64,000 nt of DNA from Stramonita haemastoma (GCA_030674155.1 CM060344.1:22860609-22924608), one strand, 5' to 3'; numbered from the stretch's first letter, positions 38,666-50,165 are shown. Notes: generated by a model not told the origin, from the letters alone. Numbers and translations: made by a program.

Positions 38666-39779
38666 ACCTGAACCAAGCAAGGAGAAAACAAAGTAAAAGA
38701 CATCACAAAGAAATAAAAGACGACAGAAAAAAAAAAGAAATAAAAGAGAACTGAAACAAAGAAATTAAAGACAACACAAAGACAAAGACAAAGGAGGAGG
38801 GGACAAGAGGAAAACTCTCCTGACAAAGAGAATGAAGAAAAAAAAAACTCTACGGCGCCAAAGAAAGCCCTCCAGGACACCAGGAAGAAACAACATGAGG
38901 AGACACGTTCAGAGGGGATGAAGACAAAAAAAGAAGAAGAAGGAAGCAAAGAAGAAAAGACAAAGATATAAAAAGGAGAAAAAAAAACAAAGAAGAAGAA
39001 AAACAAAGAAGAAAAAAAACAAAGAAGAAAAAAAACAAAGACATCAACAACAAGCAAAAGGAGAAGGAAAAGAATCAGTCTTAGAAGTAGAAGAAAAGAA
39101 AGAAGAAGAGGAGAAAAAAAGGAAGAGAAAGAAGACATCTTAGAAGGAGAAGGAGAGGAAAAGAAGGACTCTTAGAAGTAGAAAAAGAGGAAAAGAAAGA
39201 AGAAGAAACACGAAGGAAAAGAAAAAATCTTAGAAGAGGAAGAGGAAAAGAACGAAGAAGAGGAGAAAAAAGAAGGAAAAGGAGGAATCTTCAAAGTAGA
39301 CGATGAAAAGAAAGAAGATAAGAGAAAAAGAAAGAACGAATCTTAGAAGTAGAAGAAGATGAGAAAAAAGAAGAGGAAAAAACAGAAGAAAAAGACGGAA
39401 TCTTAGAAGAAGAAGAAAAGAAAGAAAAAGAGGACAAGAAAAAAGAAACAAAAGAAGGAATCTTTGAAGGAGAAGAAGATGGAAAGAAAGAAGAAGAGGA
39501 GAAAAAAGAAAGAAAAGAAGGAATCTTCGAAGGAGAAGAAGAGGAAAAGAAAGAAGAAGAGGAGAAGAAAAAAAGAAGGAATCTTAGAAGTAGAAAAAGA
39601 GGAAAAGAAAAAAGAAGAGGAGAGAAAAAAGAAGGAATCCTAGAAGTAGAAGGAGATGGAAAGAAAGAAGAAGAGGAGAGAAAAAAAAAGAAGGAAAATA
39701 AAGACAGGAAAATAGACACGAAAGAGCTCCAGAAAGACAAGAAGAAGAAGTGGACCTGAAACACTCAACCTGCTCTCCA

Positions 39780-39862
39780 TCTGCACCTCTCTCTGTCTCT
39801 GTCTCTCTGTCTCTCTTCTTCTCTCTCTCTCTCCTCTCTCCTCTCTCTCTCTTCTCTCCTCT

Positions 39863-39940
<78 letters not shown>

Positions 39941-41870
39941 CCTCTCCTTCCTTTTCTCCTTCTCTTCTTCTCTACTCTTTCCTCCAGCCCCTTTCCTTTT
40001 CTCCGTTCTCTTCTTTCTCTGTTCTTTCTCTCCAGCCTTCCCTCTTTCTTTCTCTCCATCCTTCCTCATTCTTTCTCTCACCTTCCTTCTTCTTTCTTCT
40101 CTCCAGCCTTCCTCTTTCTTTCTCTCCAGCCTTCCCTCTCTTCTTTCTCTCCACCTTCCTTTTCTTTCTCTACTACTTCCTCTTTCTTTCTCTCCTCCCT
40201 TCCTCTCTCTTCCTATCCACCATTCCTCTTTCTTTCTCTCCACCCTTCCTCCTCTTCCTATCCACCCCTTCCCTTTCTTTCTCCTCCTTCCACGTCATCT
40301 GCCCTGCCCCTCACCCCCACCTCCCCCCCTCCTCCTTTTGTTCTTCCCATTCCTCTCTACTCTCCCTCTTTCTTCAACACTTCACCTCCCTCCTTTATTT
40401 TTCTCTCTTTCATTCCGTTGCTACTCATGCCGTTCCATTCTTCCGCCACTCAATTCCCTTGTGGTGTGTTGCGTCACGTCGCGTCACGTTGCTTGCGTTG
40501 CGTTGTGTTGCGGTGCACCGCGTTCCAAAAAGTGGTGTTTGTGTTCAGTGCCGCGGTTTCGGTTCCTCCCGTGTCCTTCTGACGCATTGTGCTTCAAGCT
40601 TTCCTCTCTCTCTCTTTTTCCCTCCCTCCCCTTTCTTGCTTTGGCAGACCCCTTCTCTTCTCCTTTCTCCTCCTCTCTCCTTCCTCTTCTCCCTTCGCTC
40701 TTCTCTCTTCCTTCTTGTTCTCCTCCTCTCTTTTCTCTTTCTCTCTCTTCCTTCTTTCTCTTCTCTCTTCTCTCCTTCGCTCTCTCTGTTCCTTCTTTCT
40801 CCTTCCTTCTCTCCTCTCTCCTCTCTCTCTCTTCCTCTTCTCTTCTTCTCTTCTTTCTCCTTCCTTTCCTCTCTCCTCCTCCCCTCTCCCTTCTCTTCTC
40901 TTCTCTGTTTCCTTCTTTTCTCCTTTCTCTTCTCTCCCTTTCTCCTTCCTCTCTCTCCTCTTCTCTTGTTTCTCTTTCCTCTTTCTCCTTCCTTTCTCCT
41001 TCCTCTTCTCTCTCTCTCCTTCGCTCTTCTCTGTTTCCTTCTTTTCTCCTTCCTTTCTCCTCCCCTCTCTCTCTCTTCCTCTCCTTCTCTTTCTCTGTTT
41101 TCCTTCTTTTCTTCCTTCTCTCTCCTTTCTCCTTCTCTTCTCTCTCCTTCGCCTTCTCTGTTCCTTCTTTTCTCCTTTCCTTTCTCCTCCCTCTCCTCTT
41201 CTCTCTCCTTCGCTCTTCTCTGTTTCCTTCTTTCTCTCTTCCTTCTCTCCCCTCTCCTCTTCGCTCTTCTCTGTTTCCTTCTTTTCCCTCCCTCTCCTCT
41301 CCTCTCTCCTTCGCTCTTCTCTGTTCCTTCCTTTCTTCTTCTCCTTCTCCCCCATCTCCTCTCCTTCCTCTTCCTGTTCTCTTTTCTCCTTCCTTTTTCC
41401 TTCCTTTCTCCTCCTCTCCCTTCTTCCTGTCCCTCCTTTTCGTCCTCTTCTCTCCCTCTTCCTTCTTTTTCCTCTCTTCCCTCTCCTCTCCTCTTCTCTT
41501 TCGCTCTATTCTTCTTTCTTTCTCCTCTCCTCTCCCTTCTCTCTCTCCTTCGCTCTTCTCTGTTTCCTTCTTTCTCCTTCCTTTCTCCTCCCTCTCCTCT
41601 TCTTTCTCCTCCCTCTCCTCTTCTCTCTCTCCTTCGCTCTTCTCTGTTTCCTTCTTTTCTGCTTCTTTCTCCTCCCCTCTCCTCTCCTTTCTTTCTTTTC
41701 TCTTTCCTTTCTCCTCCCTCTCCTCTTCTCTCTTCTCTGTTTCCTTCTTTTTCCTCCTCTCTCCTCCCTCTCTTCTCTCTCCTCTCTTTGTCTCCCCGCC
41801 CTCCCTCCCTCCCTTCTCCCATTCTGCCCCTTTCCTCCTCCTCCACCCCCCCCCCCCCCCCCACTCTCTG
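39780..41870. repeat. 2.1-kb pyrimidine tract
   Basis: (TC)n at 39785-39945, then TCC/TTC-rich DNA with a recurring unit of about 50-60 bp (cttcgctcttctctgtttcc, then ttcttttctccttcc), ending in poly-C at 41850-41867. A GC-rich, non-pyrimidine island at 40455-40600 (gtgttgcgtcacgtcgcgtc) interrupts it. Long open frames here are Ser/Leu/Phe artefacts. Confidence 0.85.
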
Positions 41871-41879
41871 TGGGCGTGT

Positions 41880-42012
41880 TTGCGAGCATGCGTGTGTATG
41901 TTTATGTGTTTGTGTCTGTGTATGTGTGTGTGTGTGTGTTTATGTGTGTATGTGTGTCTGTGTCTTTGTGTCTATGTATCTGTATCTGTGTATGTATGTT
42001 GTGTGTGTAGGG
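41880..42012. repeat. TG-rich repeat
   Basis: Interrupted TG/TGTA repeats. Confidence 0.85.
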
Positions 42013-42102
42013 AGGGGAGAGATGAGTGTAAGTGTATGGGTGGGCCCACAAACGCATGTGTGTGTGACGGCAGTTGAAGGAATGTTTTGCATTCAAATTC
42101 AA

Positions 42103-42262
42103 TTCAAAGGACATGGATCCATTGTGCAGGTGACGAGAGGCTGTTTCTGAAGTGATGTCTTGCAGTGTTTTCTTTATCAAAGGACATTAATCTATTGTGC
42201 AGGTGACCAGTGACTGTTTCTGAAATGATGTCCCTTCCACTGTTTTCATTATCACCGCATTC
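42103..42262. repeat. Two-copy tandem duplication, about 75-80 bp
   Basis: caaaggacatggatccattg and gtgcaggtgacgagaggctg at 42106 recur, with changes, at 42178. Function unknown. Confidence 0.75.
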
Positions 42263-42385
42263 ACCTTTTTATGACATGAAATGTTGTTTGCCTTGAATGA
42301 GCACAGTGTAATTCATTATTCTTGCACACAACACTGTGCACATTGCGCTAACCTAGGACTGACATAATCATAATCAGTAGGCACA

Positions 42386-43175
42386 GTTTGTTTTAATGTG
42401 GTAACTGTTGACGGACTGACAGGATCAGAACAAGAGCTTGCCAGCCTAACAGAACACCTGAACAAGGCCTCTAAAACATATGGCATGGAAATCAGTGCAG
42501 AGAAGACCAAACTGATGACCAATAACGCCAAGGGTATCGGCACTGATATCAGGGTCAATGACCCGAAGCTGGAAACGGTTCAAAGCTTTAAGTACTTGAG
42601 AGCCTTTGTATCAGACAAGGGGTCCCAGCCAGAGGTAGTAAGCAGGATTGCACAGACAATAGCAGCACTGTCAAGACTGAACACCATCTGGAAAGATAAA
42701 AAAAAGTTCACTCAACTCCAAGATCAGACTAATGCCACCCTTGTCATATCCATATTTTTGTATGCCTATGAATCGTGGACCCTGACTGCAGATTTGGAGA
42801 GAAGAGTACAGGCGGTAGAGATGAGTTGCTTCCGGAGACTCCTTGGCATCTCCTACAGAGACCACATAAGCAACGAAAACGTGCATAACAGAATCCAGCA
42901 AACCATTGGTCCCTATGGAAACCTATCAATCGTAAAGAAGCGTAAACTTAAATGTACGGGCATGTCACGAATTAAAAAGACTTTTAAAAAACAATACTGC
43001 AAGGCGCTGTCCAAGGAGGAAGAAAAAGAAGCTGACCAAGGAAGATATGGGAGGACAACATCAGCGATGGACAGGCCTAGAATTCAACAAAACCCTGAGA
43101 AAGGCAGAACAGAAAAGGAATGGAGGGAACTGGTTGTCAAGTCTTCAGGGGTACCCCCACGGTCGCCAGACTAAG
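42386..43175 (+). pseudogene. RTE-like LINE C-terminal half, truncated
   Basis: The frame opens just downstream of where the catalytic FADD motif would be. It reads through GSEQELASLTEHLNKASKTY, EISAEKTKLM, a VQSFKYL motif, LVISIFLYAYESWTL, RRVQAVEMSCFRRLLGISYR and EWRELVVKSS, ending in a stop at 43172-43174. These are thumb and C-terminal motifs of the LINE type common in molluscs and other animals. Decay shows in substitutions such as YLRAF and in a scrambled stretch around 42950-43120. The N-terminal endonuclease and RT palm are missing. The 3' end carries (GATA)n. Confidence 0.85.
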
Positions 43176-43177
43176 GT

Positions 43178-43238
<61 letters not shown>
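43176..43238 (+). repeat. (GATA)n tail of the RTE-like element
   Basis: ATAG units directly after the stop codon; probably the expanded 3' tail of the LINE. Confidence 0.85.
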
Positions 43239-43239
43239 G

Positions 43240-43630
43240 CTGTTCTGAAAATACAATAGTTTGTAAAGGATTTCAGCTATTAGCTGTATGCTGCACTTGA
43301 TGTTTGTATTTTGAATGCTTGTGTTGACATTGTCAGTTATAACTCTATGATCAACTTTGGTCCCAGGTGTGCTTTGAGCTGTGTTTCGTTCTGTAGCCTT
43401 GAGCTAAGAACTGTTTGAATTGTTTGGTTTAAGGCAGCACTTTATTCATGATTTTGGAATATGCATATTCAGCTGTTCTGTTTTTGTACATGCCAAGGTG
43501 TACAATTATGGCAAAGTCTATCAAAGATTACATGAATTTATTTTTTATCCTTTTTCTTTTTTTCATGTTTTTCTTCTTCCATTTTAATTGTATTGTGGCC
43601 ATATGCCGAAGAACAAAATCTTTTCACTGT
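43240..43630. other. Unassigned spacer
   Basis: AT-rich DNA without a recognisable feature. Confidence 0.45.
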
Positions 43631-43634
43631 ACAG

Positions 43635-43659
43635 TTTCTCTCTCTCTCTCTCTCTCCTC

Positions 43660-43748
<89 letters not shown>

Positions 43749-43756
43749 CTTCCCGC
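43635..43756. repeat. (TC)n then (TTTC)n microsatellite
   Basis: TC to 43725, then about six TTTC units. Confidence 0.95.
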
Positions 43757-43799
43757 AGGTTTGTTTTTCCCGACACCCCCTAGTTTATTTTATATACTG

Positions 43800-44470
43800 A
43801 AAATGAAATTGCCATGGCCACATTAAAAGATGACACGCCCACTGGCACTCCTCGCTGCGCTGTTCAATTCGCACGTGCAACACGGCCAGCCGTCTGTCTC
43901 CGTCAAGCTTGTGTGGTGTTGACCCAGTGTCAGTGACAGTGCGAATTGACGCTTGAAGACTGGAGTTACGACTCTGACACTGACAAGGATACTGACAATG
44001 AAGGTGTCATGACTGTGTGTTGTCACGCACCAACAATACCGCCTGTGACTCTGACAGAGAACAGCTCTACTGAAGATGGGACAGAGAACAGCAAGAGAGT
44101 GAAACCCTTCCAAACGAATACAGAAAGTACAGCTGCCGTCAAGGAAGCAAGAGACAGCACCACTGTGTCCAGTGAAGATTGCAGGATGTTGATGGAACAT
44201 ACACAAAAACTTGCAAACACAATGGACCAGGGCTTCCGTCAATAATGAAAGCAGCTGAAGACGGGAATATTCCTGACACGTCCAGTGACCAGCCAGCAGT
44301 ACAACCACACCGCTAATGCCGCTCTGTGACAGTTCCTCCGTCCCTACTACGACATCGGTTATCAGCCAGTTATTACCAGTGACATTCATATAAACTTTGT
44401 GTAAACAATACCGCGGTTTGGTTACCACTCACGAAGTTCCCCCATCTACCCGTTTGTGAGTGGGTTGAAA
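43800..44470 (+). other. Non-repetitive island with a 99-codon frame
   Basis: Composition is balanced and not repetitive. A frame at 43946-44245 has an acidic stretch (YDSDTDKDTDNEG) and a Ser/Thr/Glu-rich middle, ending SSEDCRMLMEHTQKLANTMD. The first codon is TTG, with no ATG in a good place, so if coding it is an internal or terminal exon. I recognise no family. It could be part of an unidentified mobile element or host gene. Confidence 0.3.
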
Positions 44471-44534
44471 AACCTAACGCGACTTACGAAGAATTGAGAA
44501 GAATTGCAAAGAAGAAGAATAGCGGAAAAGAAGA

Positions 44535-44812
44535 AGAATTGTGAAGAAGAAGAAGAAGAAAGAAGAAGAAGAAGAAGAAGAAGAAGAAATAATGATGAGG
44601 ATGAGGAGGATGATGATGATGGTGGTGGTGGTGGTGGTGGTGGTGGTAAGAAGAAGAAGAAGAGGAAGAAGAAGAAATGATGGTGGTGGTGGTGGTGGTG
44701 GTGGTGGTGGTGGTGGTGGTGGTGGTGGTGGTGAGAAAAAGAAGAAGAAGGAAAAGAAGAAGATGATGATCATGATCGTGATGGTGGTGGTGGTGGTGGT
44801 GGTGGTCTGGGT
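44535..44812. repeat. (GAA)n and (GGT)n trinucleotide repeats
   Basis: GAA runs at 44541-44590, 44649-44680 and 44733-44765; GGT runs at 44620-44648, 44682-44732 and 44780-44808. Confidence 0.95.
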
Positions 44813-44813
44813 G

Positions 44814-45035
44814 ATATAATTTTCCATAGTGAGTGTGTTGTCGATTACCACTCCTAGATACTTGACAGCAATTCTATTGAAGCTGTTGTGATGGAGACAG
44901 TTTGTGTTTGGTCTCTACAAGCATGGCTTCAGTTTTATTTGTGTTTAGCTGTAGCTTGTTCTATCTCATCCAGATTTGGATATCTTGAAGCAGTAGGCCT
45001 TTTTCCGTCTGATATGGGTAAAAGTGGTATAGTCG
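44814..45035 (-). pseudogene. LINE RT thumb fragment
   Basis: On the minus strand two frames give LQLNTNKTEAMLVETKHKLS (about 44985-44905) and, after a frame change, IAVKYLGVVIDNTLTMENYI (about 44875-44816). These match the typical RT region after the catalytic motif in CR1/Jockey-like LINEs. It is cut off by the GGT repeat. Confidence 0.7.
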
Positions 45036-45235
45036 GTCTCTAAGGATAAGGTTGTTTTAAGGAACCTGGTTTTGATTTATCTCATTTTATGTGTGATCAA
45101 TGTGGGTTTTCCCACAACGCGATGGCCATCCTGGGTTGACCCTTATGGTTGACCAGGGCGTTGATACAGGCAAGGACAGTCGAGTTGGTTTTATACCCCG
45201 TTTTAATCTGTATATAATTGTACAGTTGTAATTTG

Positions 45236-45412
45236 AGTTTTAAATATGACGTGGTGACAGCCCCAATATGGCCTGTGTGGTCGTCAGGGCTATAAACAAC
45301 ATGACTGGGTTGCATTGGTTGGATTGGATTGGAGGTGACAGCCCTGATATGGTCTGTGTGGTCGGCAGGGCTGTAAACAACAGGATTGGATTGGATTGGA
45401 TTGGAGGATGTC
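45236..45412 (+). mobile_element. LINE/SINE 3' end, duplicated in tandem, with (GGATT)n tail
   Basis: gtgacagccccaatatggcc with ctataaacaac and a GGATT-type tail appears at 45247-45330, then again (gtgacagccctgatatggtc) at 45331-45410. Each half ends in repeats of attgg. Confidence 0.65.
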
Positions 45413-45610
45413 ATAGTGTGTAAGGCCTGTCAGGCAGGAAATGGTCAGTGGGAGGTGTGTGCTCGTCAAGCTGAGAACAATGTTGTGTAATGTTTAGAGG
45501 GGTCAGTGTAGTCAGTGGTTTGTGATAGGCGTAAGCAGCTTGTGGAGAGAAAGCTTGAATGTCTATGGCTTTGGGATGGCGACGGATGACATACTTCTTC
45601 TCTATGACAG

Positions 45611-47351
45611 GCAGGAAGAGAGGTGAGGAGGAGGTGGAGAAGAGAGGAGTGATGGAGGAAGAGAAGAGAAAGAGAGGAGGTGAGAAGAGAGAGGAGGTGA
45701 TGAGAAGAGGAGTGATGGGGAGGAGTGATGTAGGAAGAGGAGGAGGTGATGTAGAGGAGGGAGGGAGGAAGAGAGGTGAGGAGGAAAGGAGGGGGATGGA
45801 GAAGAGGAGGGGGATGGAGGAAGAGGAGGAGGTGATGGAGGAAAGGAGGAGGTGAGGAGGAAGAGGAGGAGGTATGGAGGAAGGAGGTGAGGGAGGAAGA
45901 GGAGTAGGAGGAAGAGGAGGTGAGGAGGAGGAGGTGATGGAGGAAGAGGTGAGGGAGGAAGAGGAGGAGTGATGGAGGAAGAGGAGGAGGGGAGGAAGAG
46001 GTATGGAGAAGAGCGGAGGTGCTGAGAAGAGGAGGAGTGCTGGAGGAAGAGTGATGGAGGAAGAAGAGGAGGTGATGGAGAAAGAGGAGGAGGTATGGAG
46101 AAAGAGGAGAGTGATGGAGGAAGAGGTGATGGAGGAAGAAGAGTGATGGAGGAAGGAGGAGGTGGAGGAGGAGGGATGGAGAAGAAGGTGATGGAGGAAG
46201 AGGAGGAGTGATGAGGAAGAGGAGAGGTGATGGAGGAAGAGGAGAGGTGATGGAGGAAGAAGAGGTGAGAGGAAGAAGAGGTGATGGAGGAAGAGAGAGA
46301 GGTGAGGAGGAAGAGGAAGAAGAGTGATGGAGGAAGAAGAGGTGATGGAGGAAGAGGAGGTGATGGGGGAAGAGGAGGAGGTGATGGAGAAGAGGAGGAG
46401 GTGAGGAGGAAGAGGAGGAGGTGGTGGAGGAAGAGGAGGAGGTGATGGAGGAAGAGGAGGAGGTGATGGAGAAGAGGAGGAGGTGATGGAGGAAGAGGAG
46501 GAGGAGGATGAGGAGGAGGTGGAGGAAGAGAAGGTGGAGGAAGAGAGTAGGAACAGAAAGTGGAGGAAGGGAGGAGGTGGAGGAAGAGGAGGTGGGGAAG
46601 AGAGGTGAGGAGGAAGAAAAGAGGAGTGGGGAGGAGGAAGAGAGGTGGAGGAGGAAGAAAAGTGAGGATGAGGTGAAGGAAGAGGAGGTGAGGTGGAGAA
46701 GAGGAAGAGAAGAGGAAGAGAAGGTGAAAAAGAGGAGCAGGTGGAGGAAGAGGAGGAGGTGGAGGAGAAAGAAAGTGTGAGGAAGAGGTGAGGAAGAAGA
46801 GAGGTGAAGAAGAGGAAGAGAGAAGGTGGAGGAAGAAGTGAGGAGGGAGGAAGAAGAGGAGGAGGTGGAGGAAGAAGAGGAGGAGTAGAGGAAGAAGAAG
46901 AGGAGGAGGAGGAAGAGAAGGTAGTAGCAGGAAGAGGAGGGAGGAATAGGATGGAGGAAGAAGGGGAGTGGAGGAATAGGAGGTAAAAGAAGGAGGAAGA
47001 GGAGGTGAAGGGGATGGAGGAAGAGAAGCGAGAAGAAGGGAAAAGAGAAGGATAGGAGGAAGAGAAGGAGGAGGAGGAAGAGAAGGAGAGGAGAAAGAGA
47101 AGGAAGGGAGAAGAGAAGGAGGCCTCGAGGAGAAGGAAGAGGAGGAGGAGGAAGAGAAGGAGGAGGAAGAGAAGGAGAGGGAGGAAGGAAGGAGGAGGTG
47201 GAAGAGAAGGAGGAGGTGGAAGAGGAGGAGGAAGAAGAGGACGAGGAAGAGGAGATAAGGAGGAGGAAGAGGGGGATGAAGATGAGAAGGAGGGGGAGAA
47301 AAGAAGAAGGAGAAGGAAGAGAACAATGAGTACAGGAAGGAGAAAATGCTG
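45611..47351 (+). repeat. 1.74-kb purine-strand tract bounded by splice-like sites
   Basis: Preceded by acttcttctctatgacag (acceptor-like) and ended by aaaATGCTG/gtgagtt (donor-like). The main unit is gatggaggaagaggagga with variants. Translated forward it would be Glu/Arg/Gly-rich, but openness is compositional. The end junction and the following taagcgtctgcatttgtatg match those after 22899 and 31653, so this is a third member of the same series. Confidence 0.65.
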
Positions 47352-47397
47352 GTGAGTTAAGCGTCTGCATTTGTATGGCTGTGAATATGTGTACATG

Positions 47398-47399
<2 letters not shown>

Positions 47400-47455
<56 letters not shown>

Positions 47456-47457
47456 GT
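47400..47457. repeat. (TG)n microsatellite
   Basis: Pure TG run left of a SINE-A. Confidence 0.95.
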
Positions 47458-47461
47458 TATT

Positions 47462-47760
47462 CTGTTATACGAGGATAATGGGATAAGCACTCTTGTGCTT
47501 TTTTACATCCAGTCCCCGTGTGTATACAGTTTTGTAAATGTCATCTGTTCCCACCGGCACACGATGGCCTACTCTTACGAAAAGCGGAACAGGATTTAAC
47601 GTGTGCGCGCGTTCACACACGGGGTCTCGGTTTATAGTCTCATCCGAAGGACTTTTGGGGAGAGTGGAGCTAGCACTGATGTGAACTCCAGGAGAAAAAT
47701 CTCGAACGGGAATCGAACCCGGGTCGTCAAATTGCGAGCGCAATGTTCTGACTACTTGGC
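47462..47760 (-). mobile_element. SINE-A, nearly full length
   Basis: Minus strand, with B box gggttcgattcccg (about 47708-47721) and the hairpin near 47487-47502. About 20 bp are missing around 47608, and the A box is altered (agccaagtagt). Confidence 0.9.
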
Positions 47761-47767
47761 TCTGTGT

Positions 47768-47770
47768 GTG

Positions 47771-47857
<87 letters not shown>

Positions 47858-47888
47858 CTCTCTCCTCTCTCTCTCTCTCTCCTCTCTC
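47768..47888. repeat. (TCTG)n and (TC)n microsatellite
   Basis: Lies between two oppositely oriented SINE-A copies. Confidence 0.95.
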
Positions 47889-47890
47889 TG

Positions 47891-48128
47891 GAGTCAGCAC
47901 TTGAGTTAACAGCAGTGCTGACTCCACCCTCCCCAACCAAGGCCCTGTGTGCGAACGCATGCAGAACATCTTGCGCACACGTTAAATCCTGTTCCGCTTT
48001 TCGTAAGAGTAGGCCATCGTGTGCCGGTGGGAACAGATGACATTTACAAAACTGCATACACACGGGGACTGGATGTAAAAAAGTACAAGAGTGCTTATTC
48101 CATTATCCTCTATATAACAGAATAAATC
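47891..48128 (+). mobile_element. SINE-A, 3' part
   Basis: Headless. Runs from gtgctgactccaccctcccc, with an internal deletion, to the hairpin region and cctctatataacagaataaa. Confidence 0.85.
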
Positions 48129-48311
48129 AGTCAATCAATCTCTCACTGTACAAGTAACCATACATGTGTCTCTGTGTCACGGTTTGTTTATTTCTCTCTC
48201 TGCGTGTAAGTGAAGTGTGCATGCATCCATGTTTGCTTGTGTTTGCTTGTATTTCTGTTTGTATGTGTGTTAAGTGTTTGTGTGTGCAGGTAGGCCTATT
48301 TGTTGGTATGT

Positions 48312-48492
48312 CACACACACGCACTCGTACACAAAGTCGGAAAAAATCCCTATCACACACACACACACGTGCGTGCACGCGCGCACACACACATGCGCAA
48401 GCACACACACACGCAAGCACACACACACGCGCAAGCACACATACACGCGCACGCGCCCACACACAAGCACGTACACACACGTGCGTGCACAC
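48312..48492. repeat. CA/CGCA-rich repeat
   Basis: Interrupted CA repeats with gcgc steps. Confidence 0.85.
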
Positions 48493-48950
48493 ATTTTTTT
48501 TTTAGGCTAAAAAAAGTATAAAATGCCAGATAAACAAATGATTTGGATTTAAATCTCATTTTAGAATTCACAATAGTTTATTCCCGTGAATTTTTGTTAG
48601 CTATAGAGAAACAAAAAACATACATAAATATCAATAAATGAATGACGGGTATAAAGAGGAAGAGCAAAACGCAAGTACACAAAAAACACTAATAATGAAA
48701 ATGAATTAGACATGGCTATAGGCTGTTAGGGGTGATGATCCTATGTAGATGGTAAATAATTTATTGTTCATGTACTTTCAGTACAGGTATCTGAAGGGAT
48801 AAAAGAGAGAGAGCAACAACAAAAAGTGGCATAGATGATAGGGAAAATTGAGCCAATAACTGAAAAGACATCAGCATCATGGATCAGACTAAATGAAAAA
48901 GCTAAGGCTAAACATGAAGAATAATACAATCGTTCAAGAATAAATAATTC
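48493..48950. other. Unassigned spacer
   Basis: A-rich DNA. The pattern aatagtttattcccgtgaat resembles a reversed retroposon end, but I cannot support a call. Confidence 0.4.
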
Positions 48951-48954
48951 CCAC

Positions 48955-49190
48955 ACTCTCTTCAAATGTCACCAGGCAGGCCCTGGACTGGAACCCGCAA
49001 AGGAAGCAGAAAGTAGGTCGACCAAAACAGACCTGGCCCAGAAGCATTGGAAGCAGAGATGAAGGCAGCCGGAATGACGTGGGCCGAGCTGAAGAGGATC
49101 TCCCAGAACTGAGTCCATTGGAGGAGTGTTTATTGTGGACCTTTGTTCCCAAGGGAATTCACAGGCACAAGTCAAGTAAGTCATACTCTC
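48955..49190 (+). pseudogene. LINE C-terminal fragment (GRPKQTW motif)
   Basis: Frames read TRQALDWNPQRKQKVGRPKQTW and, after a frame change, EAEMKAAGMTWAELKRISQN. This is the end region of RTE-like LINE proteins. It is short, frameshifted and without RT motifs. Confidence 0.65.
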
Positions 49191-49309
49191 AACAGTCTAC
49201 GGAAGATAACTGCTGCCTGCTAGAAAATAAAAAAGCCATATAGAGTTGTTTCCCTTATACCTGACCGAAAAGTCTGCTAATTACTTGATCACTTTAGGCA
49301 GTATGCAGA

Positions 49310-49758
49310 TAGGCCTAGGGCCTACGTGGGCTTGACTCTTCTATACGGTGCAGAAACGTGAACAAGAAGTTGGAGAGCAGGTTGAGAGGCTTTGAGGGGA
49401 GGTGCCTGAGGAGGATTCTTAAGATTAGGTGGGAGCAGAGAGCGAGGAAAGAGGAAATGTGGAGGAGGACAGGCTTCAACAACATTGTGCTGCAGGTGAG
49501 GCAACGGCGCTGGACCTGGCTTGGCCATGTCTTGCGCATGAAGAAAGGCAGACACCCCCTTGAGGCCTTGTCCTGGGCACCTCCTAGGAAGGCCGACGGG
49601 GACCTGGAGAAGGGGGAAATGAAGATAATGGGAAAGACCTGGATTGAGTTGTGGTGGCTTGCCCAAGATAGGACTGCCTGGAGGCCCCTTATCTGTGCCT
49701 TATTCCCCCCCCCCCCCCCCCCCCCCCCCCCCAAGCGGCCAGAGTGAGTGAGTGAGTA
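49310..49758 (+). pseudogene. LINE C-terminal fragment with (GAGT)n tail
   Basis: Starts at LTLLYGAET-like sequence (49331), then an open frame 49358-49747: KLESRLRGFEGRCLRRILKI, RRWTWLGHVLRMKKGRHPLE, then EMKIMGKTWIELWWLAQDRT. These are typical C-terminal LINE motifs (RRL-I and GHVLRM blocks). About 10-15 codons of the basic GRP-type region are lost near 49590. A poly-C run (49706-49732) interrupts the end. A (GAGT)n tail marks the 3' terminus. Confidence 0.8.
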
Positions 49759-49799
49759 GCAGATATCTGAGGAGATCAAAGAGAAAACAGCAAAAGTTA

Positions 49800-49885
49800 G
49801 ATCAGCCCCAGGGCGGAGTGGCCTTGGATTTCAGACTGGAAGGTCGCAGGTTTGAATCCCATGAGAGACAGGGATTTTTCAGACT
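49800..49885 (+). mobile_element. SINE-B head fragment
   Basis: gactggaaggtcgcaggttt, with B box ggtttgaatcc, matches 5825-5865. The A box is weak (agggcggagtgg). Confidence 0.6.
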
Positions 49886-49899
49886 ATGTGTGTACATGC

Positions 49900-49910
49900 A
49901 TGTGTGTGTG

Positions 49911-49955
<45 letters not shown>

Positions 49956-50127
49956 GCGTGCGTGTGTGTGTGTGTGTGTGCACATGCATGTGTGTGCATG
50001 TTTGTGTGTGTGCATGTGTGTGTGCACGTGTGTGTGTGTCTGTCTGTCTGTGTGCATGTGTGTGTGTGCGTGCGTGTGTGTGCATGTGTGTGTGCGCGTG
50101 TGTGCGCACGACACCCACGCTCGTGCG

Positions 50128-50165
<38 letters not shown>

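Larger units (their letters stand above)
37676..39775 (+). repeat. Purine-strand tract with third copy of the tract start
   Basis: The lead cacaatagaacaaagacatg and the upstream catatgctaggccagtgat match 25800-25900 and 35400-35500. The acceptor position reads ttattg instead of acag here. It contains a CAA/CAG run (37888-37952), the decapeptide repeat (38060-38440), a 15-bp repeat (38460-38650), then GAA/GGA-rich DNA. Confidence 0.65.

Noticed and set aside
39750..42150. Plus-strand frames of up to 775 codons through the pyrimidine tract
   Set aside because: All three frames are open together, which is expected without purines. The content is repeats of Ser, Leu and Phe.
45411..47490. Minus-strand frames of more than 570 codons
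   Set aside because: Complement of the 45611-47351 purine tract; three overlapping frames open at once.
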